The notes under the pieces were generated by a model. That model ran no database searches, was not told the DNA's origin, and saw nothing but the letters and a program-made list of their open reading frames with translations. Source: Paenibacillus humicola (GTDB taxonomy: Bacteria > Bacillota > Bacilli > Paenibacillales > Paenibacillaceae). Taken from it: a DNA stretch of 64,000 nt. Numbering within the stretch: the first letter of the stretch is position 1; each line of letters begins with the position of its first letter. The stretch covers positions 4,676,501-4,740,500 of the forward strand of contig NZ_JAQGPL010000001.1 of assembly GCF_028826105.1 (NCBI RefSeq). Reading direction: 5' to 3'. The position numbers were made by a program, and so were the translations under genes. Shown in pieces: positions 54,038 through 62,990 of the stretch.

Positions 54038-54070
54038 TTTACACGTATATTCAAAATAAGCTATATTGAA
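54038..54070 (+). promoter_or_regulatory. Promoter with overlapping inverted repeat before arsR-type gene
   Basis: TTTACA (54038-54043), an 18-base spacer and TATATT (54062-54067) form a good vegetative promoter. Within it ATATTCAA (54047-54054) and TTGAA (54066-54070) are inverted, in the place expected for ArsR autorepression. Confidence 0.55.
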
Positions 54071-54090
54071 ATGGAAAGGAAGTGGGTTTT

Positions 54091-54426
54091 ATGGCTGTCA
54101 GTATCGAAACGTTGAGCGCGCTTGCCGAACCCAACCGTCTGCATATCGTCGAGCTGCTGCGCGGAGGTCCGCTGACTGTCGGGGAAATCGCCGGGAAGCT
54201 CGGGCTCCATCAGCCGCAAGCCTCCAAGCATCTTCGCGTGCTGAGCGATTCCGGTCTGGTCGAGATGAAGCCGGATGCCAACCGGCGAATTTATAAGCTG
54301 CAGCAGAGGCCGTTCGTCGAGCTGGAAGGATGGCTCGAATCTTTTCACGAGGTTTGGACCGATCGGTTCGACCGCCTGGACGATTATTTGCGCGAGCTGC
54401 AAAGCGGGACCCCGGGAGCGGAATAA
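54091..54426 (+). CDS. ArsR family winged-helix regulator
   Basis: A 111-residue repressor. The winged helix covers residues 5-75, with recognition helix HQPQASKHLRVLSDSGLVEMK. No metal-binding CxC motif is seen, so it is of the non-metal group that often sits next to an AHSA1/SRPBCC-domain gene. Here no such partner follows; the next gene is a convergent phosphatase. AAGGAAG lies 8 bases before the ATG at 54091; the in-frame GTG at 54082 overlaps that site. Confidence 0.92.
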   Translation: MAVSIETLSALAEPNRLHIVELLRGGPLTVGEIAGKLGLHQPQASKHLRVLSDSGLVEMKPDANRRIYKLQQRPFVELEGWLESFHEVWTDRFDRLDDYLRELQSGTPGAE

Positions 54427-54444
54427 TCCGCCTCGACGTACGCC

Positions 54445-55308
54445 TTACGGGTGCAGCCGAATGCGGATTGCCGACTTGTCGTCGGATTTTTTTACCCGGG
54501 GAAATCGGATGCAGTCCGGGTCACTCTCTTCGGTCCCGATCAGCCAATCCATATATCGCTCCAGCCCCATATCCCGCACCTTCGCCGCGACTTCTCCGGC
54601 GCCGTCCCGGTCCGACTCGCCCGGAAGAACCGGGAGGTACAGTCCGTCGGTAAACAGCAGCAGCGAACCGAGATTCAGCCGGTTGATCCTGCCGAATTCG
54701 ACGCAGCCCGCAAACGCCGGGTCGCCGTTCAGCACCGCATAGCCGCCGTCGCGGTTGGCAAGCTTGCGGCCGAGGACGATTTGCGGCAGCGCATGCGCCC
54801 ACAGCTCGTCCCGGGTCGTCAGTCCTTGCGCGGCTCCCTGCGTCCAGACGGCTTTCGTCGCATCGTCCACATGGGCCAGCTGATCGTGCGTGACGACACG
54901 AATCGTCCCGTCCTTGCCGTACGCGGCCAGCATACAATCGCCGGCCTGCGCATAATCGATCCAGCGCTCGCCGATCCGGACGACGACCGCACACGCGCTC
55001 CACAATTGTTCATGTCGCCCGGTATCGATGCCGGCGCGAACCATCGCTTCGCGCAGCAGCCGGTTGGCTTGAATAAGCGTCCCGGCAAGCGCCTCCGGCC
55101 CTTCTCCGGGACCTTCCGCAAGGCCGTTCATATAATCGGCAACGAGCCGGGCGGCCGCGAAGCCGCCCGTTTCTCCGCCTGTTCCCCTGTACGGCACGAG
55201 CGAAGTCGCGCCGTCCACGACGCCGTAAAGGCCGCACCGTTCGTTGACGATCAGCGCGTCCTCGTTCAGATTCCCCATCCCTTTGACCGTCATGCTCTCT
55301 ATGTTCAC
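54445..55308 (-). CDS. PP2C family protein phosphatase
   Basis: A 287-residue Mg/Mn-dependent Ser/Thr phosphatase-like protein. Metal-site motifs are present: NLNEDA (about 13-18), VVDGATS (30-36), GDCMLA (about 123-128) and FTDGLYLP (about 218-225). The start is GTG with GAGGTG 8 bases upstream. No partner kinase is adjacent. The nearest kinase-like gene is at 27897-28724, too far to infer a link. Its target is unknown. Confidence 0.85.
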   Translation of the reverse strand: MNIESMTVKGMGNLNEDALIVNERCGLYGVVDGATSLVPYRGTGGETGGFAAARLVADYMNGLAEGPGEGPEALAGTLIQANRLLREAMVRAGIDTGRHEQLWSACAVVVRIGERWIDYAQAGDCMLAAYGKDGTIRVVTHDQLAHVDDATKAVWTQGAAQGLTTRDELWAHALPQIVLGRKLANRDGGYAVLNGDPAFAGCVEFGRINRLNLGSLLLFTDGLYLPVLPGESDRDGAGEVAAKVRDMGLERYMDWLIGTEESDPDCIRFPRVKKSDDKSAIRIRLHP

Positions 55309-55448
55309 GTCGTCTGCACCTCTTTTTTAGGTCCGTCCGGTTACGGCATACGGCTGCTGTCCGGAGGAGGCTCCAGCTAATTTTCGAATCTTGCAGGGCA
55401 CGGATGCAAAAAGCGGTTCGCCCCGGCGGCTTTGCTTGTGTTCCTGCT

Positions 55449-56465
55449 TTACGGTTTGGCCAGCACATACAGCGAGGGATGGAGCCCTTTCAAGCTGAGC
55501 GTCACCCGCTTCGTGCAGCTCATCCGGGCCTGCGCTGCAGCACGCTGCAGCACAGCATCCGCATCGGTGAGGCAAAAAACGCGGCCTTCTTTGTTCAGCA
55601 CCCGCTTCATTTCCGCCACAACCGCATCGTAAAAGCCGTCCTCCACCGCAATTTGCCTTCCGAACGGCAGGTTGGTGACGATTTTATCGACCGAGCCGGA
55701 ATCGATGGGCATCCGGCGGGCATCCCATCGGCGGATTTGAACGCCGGCGCAAGACCCGATATTTGCCGCGCAGGCATCCACGGCTTCCGCGGCGGCATCC
55801 CCGCCTTGGATGTGCCGATAAGGATAGGCGGTCCGTTCGGATACGATCGTACCCGAGCCGCAGCACGGATCAACGAAAACATCCGCCCGTTCCGGATTGG
55901 ACAACCAGACCAGCGCATGGGCGACGGTTGGCCGAAGCGCAGCGGGCGTGAACCTTCTCTCCGCCGTCCGGTAACGGAACGATGCATCGGTCAGCCTGAG
56001 CGCGAAAACCGCATCGCCATGCAAAATATCGAGCCGAAATTCGGTTTCGTGCCCTCCCTCGGCCGTATGAACATAACGCGAATCGCGTCTTGCAATCCCC
56101 CGGGCGGCAGCCTCCGCAGCGTCGAAACGCGAATAAGTATGATGCCCCGTCCGGCTGGCATTGACTTTAAATAAAACCGCTCCGGTCCGGTTCGAAAAAG
56201 CGGCCTCCAGCTTGTCGGAACGATAGATTTCCCGTTCGAGATCGGCCAGATGGATTTTATGAGGGCCGACCCGGAACCGGGAAATCGTCCGGTACAGATT
56301 ATCGGCCGAACGCAATACCGTGAGCGCCCGGGGCGGCAGCCCCGATGAAAAGCTCACCTTGCCCCGCTCGGAGTCCTGAATCGCCGCGCCGGGAATTTTC
56401 ACCCGGATTTCCTCGCAAAGGACGTGCTCCAGCCCCGGCAGCACCGTAGCGAAATACAGCGTCAT
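55449..56465 (-). CDS. THUMP/UPF0020-type RNA methyltransferase
   Basis: A 338-residue protein. An N-terminal THUMP-like region (1-150, YFATVLPGLEHVLCEEI) binds RNA. The C-terminal Rossmann-fold methyltransferase has DPCCGSGTIVSE (motif I) and the catalytic-site motif NLPFG. Family members (Trm14, TrmN, RlmL-related) make N2-methylguanosine in tRNA or rRNA; the exact site is not predictable. The ATG at 56465 has GAGGAG 10 bases upstream; the in-frame extension to 56597 has none. Confidence 0.88.
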   Translation of the reverse strand: MTLYFATVLPGLEHVLCEEIRVKIPGAAIQDSERGKVSFSSGLPPRALTVLRSADNLYRTISRFRVGPHKIHLADLEREIYRSDKLEAAFSNRTGAVLFKVNASRTGHHTYSRFDAAEAAARGIARRDSRYVHTAEGGHETEFRLDILHGDAVFALRLTDASFRYRTAERRFTPAALRPTVAHALVWLSNPERADVFVDPCCGSGTIVSERTAYPYRHIQGGDAAAEAVDACAANIGSCAGVQIRRWDARRMPIDSGSVDKIVTNLPFGRQIAVEDGFYDAVVAEMKRVLNKEGRVFCLTDADAVLQRAAAQARMSCTKRVTLSLKGLHPSLYVLAKP

Positions 56466-56860
56466 CAGCGCATCGCTCCTCGTATTCGATTTTCGGGCAT
56501 AAAAAAACGCCAATGAACCAAACGTCCATTCGCGTCTTCTATGCGCGTGATTGACCATGTTCGTTTCATATGACAGACGAAAAACAAGCGGAAACAAAGC
56601 CCTAACGAGCGCTAAAATGAGGCGCTCCGGCTGCTCTCCTGCCTTTCGGATTATTCAGTTGAAGCTCAACCGATAACGTCTGTCAAAAAAACGGCCATCA
56701 TCAAAACGCGGATCCCTCCATCGATACGAATACGTTAAGTATAACGCAGACCCGGGCTCGGCTCAATATTTTTCCAGCATCATACAAAATGCGGTAGCAT
56801 GCACGCTCGCCGTCCGCGAACCTGGGCACGAGGCGCTGCTCCGCCGCCCCGAAAAGAAAA

Positions 56861-56885
56861 CCCGTATGGCTTTGGGCCATATGGG
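56861..56885 (-). terminator. Terminator of the YngK-like gene
   Basis: CCCGTATGGC and GCCATATGGG pair with one G-U position around a short loop. On the minus strand TTTTCTTTTC follows (56860-56851). It is separated from the gene's stop at 57044 by the degenerate repeats. Confidence 0.7.
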
Positions 56886-57035
56886 TTTCGGAAGCATAAG
56901 TATTTGAAGCTTTACGGGGTGCGGAAGTAACCGGCTTCCGAGCCATAACGGGTTTCGAAAGCAACCGTCATCGGAGCCATACGGGCTCAGAAAAAACCGG
57001 CTTCGGAGCCATGCGGGCTTCCGCAATTGCTGCCC
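56886..57035. repeat. Degenerate tandem repeats of about 33 bp
   Basis: Four to five imperfect units each contain GAGCCATRCGGGYTTC-like sequence followed by an AACCGGC spacer: CCATAACGGGTTTCGAAAGC (56943), CCATACGGGCTCAG (56977), CCATGCGGGCTTCCG (57009) and weaker copies before. Read on the minus strand the unit is close to 33 bases, so open frames give an 11-residue pattern (RKPAWLRSRFF and variants). No ribosome binding site supports translation. The whole gap 56466-57043 holds no convincing gene. Confidence 0.65.
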
Positions 57036-57043
57036 GTATCCGG

Positions 57044-58828
57044 TTATCCCCCGTAATAAGCGCGCAGTAAATCGGCGACGCCGAGCGGGTTTTTCCGCAA
57101 GTCCTTGGCGCTGTAGAACACATCGCCCGCGACCTCCGGATGCAGCTTGTTATACGCCAGCTGATTGATGATTTCATGGGCATCCTGCCAGCCCGCTTCC
57201 GCGGTACCCAGCTTGTACGGTGAATGGCCGATGTAGAGCGAGACGCCCGTCCCTTTCACTTCATTCGCCCACCAGTCGACGAGCGTATCGTACCGCGCCG
57301 CGCCGAAGGACAGGCTCCAATAAATTTGCGGCATCACATAATCGATCCAGCCGCTGCGGATCCAGGTCCGCACATCGGCGTACATGTCGTCATAGGACGT
57401 CACGCCCGCCTTCGTATCCGACCCGGTCGGGTCGGCGGACTTATTGCGCCAGACGCCGAAGGGGCTGATTCCGAACTTGACCGCCGGCTTAAGGCTGTGG
57501 ATGGATTCGCCGAGCTTCTGCACGAACTGGTTGATGTTGTCCCTGCGCCAGTCGCCTTTGTTCGAAAAACGGCCGGCGTTATACGTTTGGTAAGCGGCGT
57601 CGTCGCCAAACGTCCCGTTCGTCGGATAAAAATAATCGTCCAGATGAACGCCGTCGATATCGTAGCGCGCCACGACCTCCATAATTGCGTCGATGATCTG
57701 CTGCCGCGCCGCCGGTATGCCGGGGTTGATGTACAGGGCGCCGCCCGACGCAACAATCCAATCGGGATGCAGCTTCGCGACTTGGTTAGGCGCCAGCTTA
57801 TCGGTGGAAGTGTCGGTATTGGCCCGGAACGGGTTGAACCAGGCGTGGAACTGCATGCCCCGCTTATGCGTTTCCGCGATCATGAAGGCGAGCGGATCGT
57901 AGCCGGGGTCTTTCCCCTGCGTGCCCGTCAGAAACTTCGACCACGGCACCAGCGATGACGGGTAGAGCGCATCGCCTACAGACCGAACCTGGACAAACAC
58001 GGCGTTCAGTCCCATTCCCTGCAGATCGTCCAGCAGGGAGTCGAATTCCTGCTCCTGCCGCTGCGGATTTCCATAGGAAGGCGCGGACGGCCAGTCCAGA
58101 TTGAACACGGTCGATACCCAGGCTCCCCTCAAGGAGCCGCCGGCTGCCGGAACGGTTCCGGAGCCTGGCAGCGTTCCGCCGTTATCGCCGGCCCCAGGCG
58201 GCACGCTCGTTCCATCCGGCAGATCAGAGCCCGGCGAGGCGCCGCCCCCGGCCGAACCCGGCAGGCTGCCGCTTCCGTCTCCTGCACCCGGCAGCGAGCC
58301 GCCGCTGCCGTCTCCGCTGCCCGGCGAGCCGGATGCCCCGCCCGCGCTTCCCGTCCCGGCTCCGCTCGCCGGGGGAATGCCGCCTCCATTCGACGTCAGC
58401 GCGATTGTGCGGGCCGTCCCGTTCCAGTCGACCTGCAGGCCGAGCTGCTCGCCCACGAATCGAAGCGGCACCATAATCCGGCCCCGCACGTTCTGAACGG
58501 AGGCGGCGAGCGGGATGGACACGCCGCCGACCGTTCCGGCGGACGCCCCGGCTGTGAGGCTGATCGTCGTGTCCGCGTTTTCGGTCGTCACGGTTTTCGT
58601 CTGCTGCGACCAGAAAACGCTTGCGCCGATTCCTTCGCTGATCACGCGCAGCGGGACCATCGTCAGATTCACCTTCGGTATAATAAACGGATCGACATCG
58701 CTCGCAAGCTTTCGGTTGTCCAAATAAATGCCGATCGGCCGGTCCGCAGCGGCAGCGGCGGGCGCAATCGCCGCCAGCAGACTCATGACGAGCACCGCCG
58801 CCGTAACCGCCCATTTGACGAATTTCAT
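57044..58828 (-). CDS. Secreted YngK-like glycoside hydrolase (GHL10) with copper-amine-oxidase-like N-terminal domain
   Basis: A 594-residue secreted protein. Signal peptide 1-27; a copper-amine-oxidase N-like domain (about 30-150, VPLRVISEGIGASVFWSQQTKTV and MVPLRFVGEQLG); a long Gly/Ser/Pro linker (150-233); then the GHL10 (DUF187) barrel from GAWVSTVFNLDWPS to the end, with YDIDGVHLDDYFYP and MPQIYWSLSF. YngK/DUF187 proteins are thought to act on cell-wall or extracellular polysaccharide; activity is not well established. The N-terminal domain type is a frequent wall- or protein-binding module in Paenibacillaceae. GGGGGG precedes the ATG. Single gene. Confidence 0.9.
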   Translation of the reverse strand: MKFVKWAVTAAVLVMSLLAAIAPAAAAADRPIGIYLDNRKLASDVDPFIIPKVNLTMVPLRVISEGIGASVFWSQQTKTVTTENADTTISLTAGASAGTVGGVSIPLAASVQNVRGRIMVPLRFVGEQLGLQVDWNGTARTIALTSNGGGIPPASGAGTGSAGGASGSPGSGDGSGGSLPGAGDGSGSLPGSAGGGASPGSDLPDGTSVPPGAGDNGGTLPGSGTVPAAGGSLRGAWVSTVFNLDWPSAPSYGNPQRQEQEFDSLLDDLQGMGLNAVFVQVRSVGDALYPSSLVPWSKFLTGTQGKDPGYDPLAFMIAETHKRGMQFHAWFNPFRANTDTSTDKLAPNQVAKLHPDWIVASGGALYINPGIPAARQQIIDAIMEVVARYDIDGVHLDDYFYPTNGTFGDDAAYQTYNAGRFSNKGDWRRDNINQFVQKLGESIHSLKPAVKFGISPFGVWRNKSADPTGSDTKAGVTSYDDMYADVRTWIRSGWIDYVMPQIYWSLSFGAARYDTLVDWWANEVKGTGVSLYIGHSPYKLGTAEAGWQDAHEIINQLAYNKLHPEVAGDVFYSAKDLRKNPLGVADLLRAYYGG

Positions 58829-58926
58829 GGTCGTCTCCCCCCTGCAATCTCGTGCGTTTACCCTTCTGTTCGATCAGATCCTGATAGAGTAGACGCCGAA
58901 AACGGCACGTTAGTTGCTCGCCGGAG

Positions 58927-58962
58927 AAAAAAAATCAGCCGCCCGCAGCTGAAGCGGGCGGC
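58927..58962 (-). terminator. Terminator of cyclase-family gene
   Basis: A perfect 9-bp stem GCCGCCCGC/GCGGGCGGC with a 7-base loop; on the minus strand TGATTTTTTTTCTCC follows. It lies 85 bases past the cyclase stop. Confidence 0.9.
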
Positions 58963-59046
58963 CCTGAAGCCGGAGGATATCGTGACGGCTGCCATTCGAG
59001 ACGATGACGATGATACCGTCGGCCCTGCGTAATAGACGGCGATCCG

Positions 59047-59757
59047 TTAAACGAACGCGAGCGCCCTCATCGGCGCGCCGGAGCCCGTTTTCACTTTCAG
59101 CGGGGCGATGAAGACGACGGACTCGCCGACAATTTGGTCCAGGTTCGTCAGGTTTTCGACAATATTGACTCCATTGCCGAGCAGCGCGTAGTGCGCCGGA
59201 GATTCGGGCGCCTTGCTTCCGTCGATCGCGATCGCGTCGCAGCCGACCGTCTTCACGCCGCGGGCGACAAGCAGCTCCGCCGCTTCGCCGGTAATGCCGG
59301 GCCACTTCCGGCTGTAGTCGCGGCTCACCGTCCGCGGCACCCAATAGCGGTCCCACCCAAAGCGGAACAAGACGATGTCACCCTGGCGAATGGGCTGGTT
59401 TTCCCGTTCCCACCGCTCGATTTCGCCCGGCGTAACCGCATTCGTCTCGGTGTAATGCGAGAAATCGAGCGTCAGCGCCCTTCCGAAAAAATGCTCTACC
59501 GGCGTTTCGTCCATATAGCGGTGGGCCGGATGTCCTTCGTGGATAAAATGGGCCGTTGCGTCCATATGCGTTCCGCAGTGCTCGCCGATCAACAGCTGAT
59601 AGGCAAGCGCAATGCTCCCCGTCTCGAACGAATCGATCAGCGTATGATAATAGCGGGAATGCGATTCGACGACGGGCATATTTTCTTCGAGCGTCTGGGA
59701 TAAATCGATCACCTTCATGGACGATAAAAGCGCCGACAATTGGCTGGCTTTGGACAT
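59047..59757 (-). CDS. Cyclase family metal-dependent hydrolase (kynurenine formamidase fold)
   Basis: A 236-residue protein with the family metal signature HCGTHMDATAHF (about residues 60-71) and later GWDRYW and CDAIAIDGS segments. Members hydrolyse formamides, lactones or imides; the true substrate is unknown. The start at 59757 has AAAGGAGG upstream with rather long spacing, and an in-frame ATG 13 codons later is an alternative. It follows the Gfo/Idh/MocA-AKR-GHL6 unit on the same strand after 174 bases containing a strong hairpin, so it may be a downstream member or separate. Confidence 0.88.
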   Translation of the reverse strand: MSKASQLSALLSSMKVIDLSQTLEENMPVVESHSRYYHTLIDSFETGSIALAYQLLIGEHCGTHMDATAHFIHEGHPAHRYMDETPVEHFFGRALTLDFSHYTETNAVTPGEIERWERENQPIRQGDIVLFRFGWDRYWVPRTVSRDYSRKWPGITGEAAELLVARGVKTVGCDAIAIDGSKAPESPAHYALLGNGVNIVENLTNLDQIVGESVVFIAPLKVKTGSGAPMRALAFV

Positions 59758-59833
59758 GAAGCGGTTGACGCCTCCTTTTTCGAAAATGGGATGTATGCAG
59801 GATGCACATTCATTTCGCCGCTACGGACCCGGC

Positions 59834-59870
59834 CCGGCCGCGGCCGCTTTCCGAAAGCGGCTGCGGCCGG
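59834..59870. other. Very stable GC-rich hairpin
   Basis: A 17-bp stem with a single G-U pair (CCGGCCGCGGCCGCTTT against AAAGCGGCTGCGGCCGG) and a 3-base loop. It sits between the GHL6-like gene and the cyclase gene. It lacks a U-run on either strand, so it is not a standard terminator; it may stop exonucleases or partly uncouple the two genes. Confidence 0.7.
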
Positions 59871-59931
59871 CAAAACGCGGACAACGGCGGCTACCTTCAA
59901 ACTAGCATGAAGCCGCATTCACCGCAAGACT

Positions 59932-62082
59932 TTACGAAATGCTTGTGCGGATGTAAATGCCGGCGTATTCCTTGATTTGTGGAAACCGAATCGTAACCGC
60001 GATCTTCCCGGCCTCCGCCGAAGGCTTCCAGGACGATTCGACCGGCGCGTCCCCGTCTCCGTCGGCAAACAAGCCGCGGATTTCGGCTGCACTTGCGCCG
60101 TCCAGCGTCAGCTCCGCTTCGATCCCGGACACCGGCACCGTTTCCAGTATCGGCCGGCGCGGCAGCGAGGTCGTATTCACGGCATGCAGCACGTAAGCGC
60201 CCGGCTCGGCGCCGCTGCGAGTCAAACTGAAATGGACGCTGGACGGCGCATTCGTGCTTACCCTGCGCCTGCCCTTCAGCAGGTACTCGACAGCGTTTGC
60301 GATCAGCCCGGCAAAGTCGCCGTGGCCGTGTACCCATACATTGCGGTCCACCCCGTAAGGGAAAAACAGCGATTCGCCTTCGCCGAAGCGGTTGATTGCG
60401 AGCGTCGGATATTCGGTCTCGTAGCTGCGGAGCCACGAGCGCTCCGGCGGCTGCGGGAAAATCGGCGGCACGTACGTCGCGATCGACCGCGCGGTATCGG
60501 CGTTCAGCCGGACGAGTGCCTGCGGCCCCCAGCCCGCCAGCAGCTCCGTATCCTCGAAGCCTTTTGTCAGCACGGGATGAAACTCCTTGACGCGCTGATA
60601 ACCATAGACGGAATGGTCCTTGACGATGCCGGTATAAGTAACGCCGAACACGTCGCCAAGCGCATAATCGGGCCGAAGCGAGCCGTCCTCGCGCCGCATC
60701 GACGTCATATGCGTAGCAAGCAGCTTTCCTCCTCCCCGGACGAAACGGCGGATCAGCTCGACCTCCCGATCCGACAGGCAGGCGGCGTTGGCGAGCAGGA
60801 GCACGCCCGTCTCGGCAAGCGCCTCGTCGGTCAGCTTGTCGTCGGTCAGCAGCCGGTACTGGATGCGGCGGTCGGTCAGCGTCTGCTCAAGCCCCATCAG
60901 GTGCGTCATGTATCCGTCCTTGCTGCGGTCGGCATGGCCGAGCGCGCCGTTCGTCGCCCGCGAATAGAGCACCGTCACGTCGGGAACGGTATCCTGCGCC
61001 GTCAGCACGTCTTCGTTCCGTTCCATGTAGGCGAAAATATCGGCGCACAGCATCGCGTTTCGGCGGTCGTACGTCGCCGCCGGGTGCTGGCCGTTGAAGA
61101 CGACGTTCCAGAACGAGCCGCCGGCGCTGACCGCTTCCCACATCCACAGCCGCGTCTCCTGCGCCGGGGAGGAAACATACCGCAGATTGTTGTTCGTGCC
61201 CAGGTGGCCGAACAGCATGACAGGCGTTTTGTCCGGGGCCAGGCTGTGCAAAAATTTGATAAGCGTCGACGGTCCGTTCAGCGGCTGGTGATCGGCCGTA
61301 AACAGCGGCGTCACGAGGAAGTCGAAATGATCGCGAATCGCATATAAATCGTGGCCGGTCGATTTGAACAGATCGTGATACAGGCCGAATATTTCGGCTG
61401 AGTACGCTTTATCCTCGCCGTATTTCTTCACGACCGCCCGGCAATCGCGCAGGTGCTCCTCGACGCAGGCCGCCTTCCAGACGCGGTATTCATCATACAG
61501 GCTGTCCAGAAAATCGCCGCCTCGCGGAAGCTCCTTGCCGGTCTCGCGGCGGTAGCGGTCGGCGCAGCTTTTGCAGTAGCAGATTCCCGACTGGGTATAT
61601 GAATTTTCCCAAATGCCGTCAATGTCGTACTGCCGGAACAAGGTGTCGATAAACGCATAGGCATGCTCGTTGCGGTACGTACTTTGATAGCAGGGCTGGA
61701 AAATGGCCGCGTGCAGCGGGTTGTCGCGGATCATCGGCTCCCCGTCGGCGTTGACGCCGAACCAGTCGGGCCGCAGCTCGTAGATTCTTTTGTCCACGCC
61801 GCGAAAATCGACCCGTACCACAACCTTGATCCCTTTGGCATGGCACGCTTCGGTCAAATCCTTCAGGATATCCTCGTCCGTCATGAACGGATTCGGATTG
61901 GCGCCGAACAGATCGTGGCGGAAAAAATCGACGATGCCTCCGCCGTTGACGACAATGCAGTTGGCATGAATCCGCTCCAGGTAATCGGCGACCGCCTTCG
62001 CGTCGTAGCCGGCGGCGTCCGGCTCGCGAAGCACGGTTTGCAGAATGCGCAGCTGCTTCCGGTACCACATGGATTCCGTCAT
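59932..62082 (-). CDS. GHL6-like putative glycoside hydrolase (second copy)
   Basis: A 716-residue cytoplasmic protein with the same layout as the 38903-40921 gene. A TIM barrel (about 10-380) carries VVNGGGIVDFFRHDLF, QYDIDGIWENSYTQ and CYCKSCADRYRRETGKELPRG. A GATase/trimerisation-type domain (400-600) with TGVLLLANAACLSDREVELIRRFVRGGGKLL and a beta-sandwich end follow. The catalytic function is not established. It starts 30 bases after the AKR gene and is the third gene of a unit with Gfo/Idh/MocA and AKR oxidoreductases, which suggests processing of an unusual or oxidised sugar. Confidence 0.75.
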   Translation of the reverse strand: MTESMWYRKQLRILQTVLREPDAAGYDAKAVADYLERIHANCIVVNGGGIVDFFRHDLFGANPNPFMTDEDILKDLTEACHAKGIKVVVRVDFRGVDKRIYELRPDWFGVNADGEPMIRDNPLHAAIFQPCYQSTYRNEHAYAFIDTLFRQYDIDGIWENSYTQSGICYCKSCADRYRRETGKELPRGGDFLDSLYDEYRVWKAACVEEHLRDCRAVVKKYGEDKAYSAEIFGLYHDLFKSTGHDLYAIRDHFDFLVTPLFTADHQPLNGPSTLIKFLHSLAPDKTPVMLFGHLGTNNNLRYVSSPAQETRLWMWEAVSAGGSFWNVVFNGQHPAATYDRRNAMLCADIFAYMERNEDVLTAQDTVPDVTVLYSRATNGALGHADRSKDGYMTHLMGLEQTLTDRRIQYRLLTDDKLTDEALAETGVLLLANAACLSDREVELIRRFVRGGGKLLATHMTSMRREDGSLRPDYALGDVFGVTYTGIVKDHSVYGYQRVKEFHPVLTKGFEDTELLAGWGPQALVRLNADTARSIATYVPPIFPQPPERSWLRSYETEYPTLAINRFGEGESLFFPYGVDRNVWVHGHGDFAGLIANAVEYLLKGRRRVSTNAPSSVHFSLTRSGAEPGAYVLHAVNTTSLPRRPILETVPVSGIEAELTLDGASAAEIRGLFADGDGDAPVESSWKPSAEAGKIAVTIRFPQIKEYAGIYIRTSIS

Positions 62083-62112
62083 CGCTTCATTCGCTCCTTA
62101 TCGGAAAAATGG

Positions 62113-62982
62113 TCAGACATAACGGCGGTGCAGCTCGTCCAGGCTGATCCGCCCGGCGGCATCGCGGCAGATCGCGGCGTTTTGACGCACGATTTCGGCG
62201 TCCCGCATTCCCATCAGCGCCACATCGACGAGCGGGTTGGACAGCACGAACTGGATGAGCGCGGGCGTGTAATCGAACGTGTTGGCCGGATTGACCATTT
62301 GAATCCAGCGCTGGAACGTCCCCGAGGTCGGCGTACGCATCGTCAGGATGCCGAGGCCCGCCCGCTCGGCCTCCAGCAGCGTTCCGAAGGAGCGGCTCGG
62401 CTCGTACGGGTGCTGGAAAATAAAGTTATAGCACAGCTGGGCCGTATCGAACCTGCCGCTGCGGATAAACCGGTAGACGGCTTCATTGTTGTCCTCGCTC
62501 GTAAACCCGATATGACGGACAAGCCCCTCTTCCTTCAGGCGGTTCATCTCGTCGGCCATGCCGCCTTCCCGCAAAATATCGTCCACCTGCTCCGGACGGA
62601 TCGTATCGCCGTGAATTTGCAGCAGATCGAGGTGTTTACGGCGCAGCCGCTTCAGGCTCGCCTCCACGGAGGCGCGCAGCTCCGAGCGGCTGTGGTAGCC
62701 GGCCTTCGTCGAAACGAAGAGCGGATGGCCGCCCGCTTCCGTTACGCCCGCGAGCGCCTCCCCGAGCAGCTCCTCGCTCTGCCCGCTGCCGTAGCCCGGG
62801 GCGGTGTCGAAATAGTTGATCCCTTCATCCAGCGCGGCCTCGACCGATTCGAGAATGCCCCGACGGTCATCCGGGTTTTGCGGATCGAAGGCGTGCAAAT
62901 AATTTTTCAGCCCGGCGGCCGCGCCGCCATAGCCGATCCGGCTGACGGTCGCGCCTGTGCGTCCAAGTAAGGTATACTCCAT
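62113..62982 (-). CDS. Aldo/keto reductase of sugar cluster
   Basis: A 289-residue oxidoreductase. Tetrad residues are Asp59 and Tyr64 (FDTAPGYGSG), Lys93 (STKAGY) and His124 (LQIHGD). It is likely NAD(P)H-dependent with a sugar-type substrate. Two starts are possible: ATG at 62982, used here, or GTG at 62994, which would overlap the upstream stop as GTGA. Both lie near GGGAG. Confidence 0.9.
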   Translation of the reverse strand: MEYTLLGRTGATVSRIGYGGAAAGLKNYLHAFDPQNPDDRRGILESVEAALDEGINYFDTAPGYGSGQSEELLGEALAGVTEAGGHPLFVSTKAGYHSRSELRASVEASLKRLRRKHLDLLQIHGDTIRPEQVDDILREGGMADEMNRLKEEGLVRHIGFTSEDNNEAVYRFIRSGRFDTAQLCYNFIFQHPYEPSRSFGTLLEAERAGLGILTMRTPTSGTFQRWIQMVNPANTFDYTPALIQFVLSNPLVDVALMGMRDAEIVRQNAAICRDAAGRISLDELHRRYV

Positions 62983-62990
62983 GCCGACGC

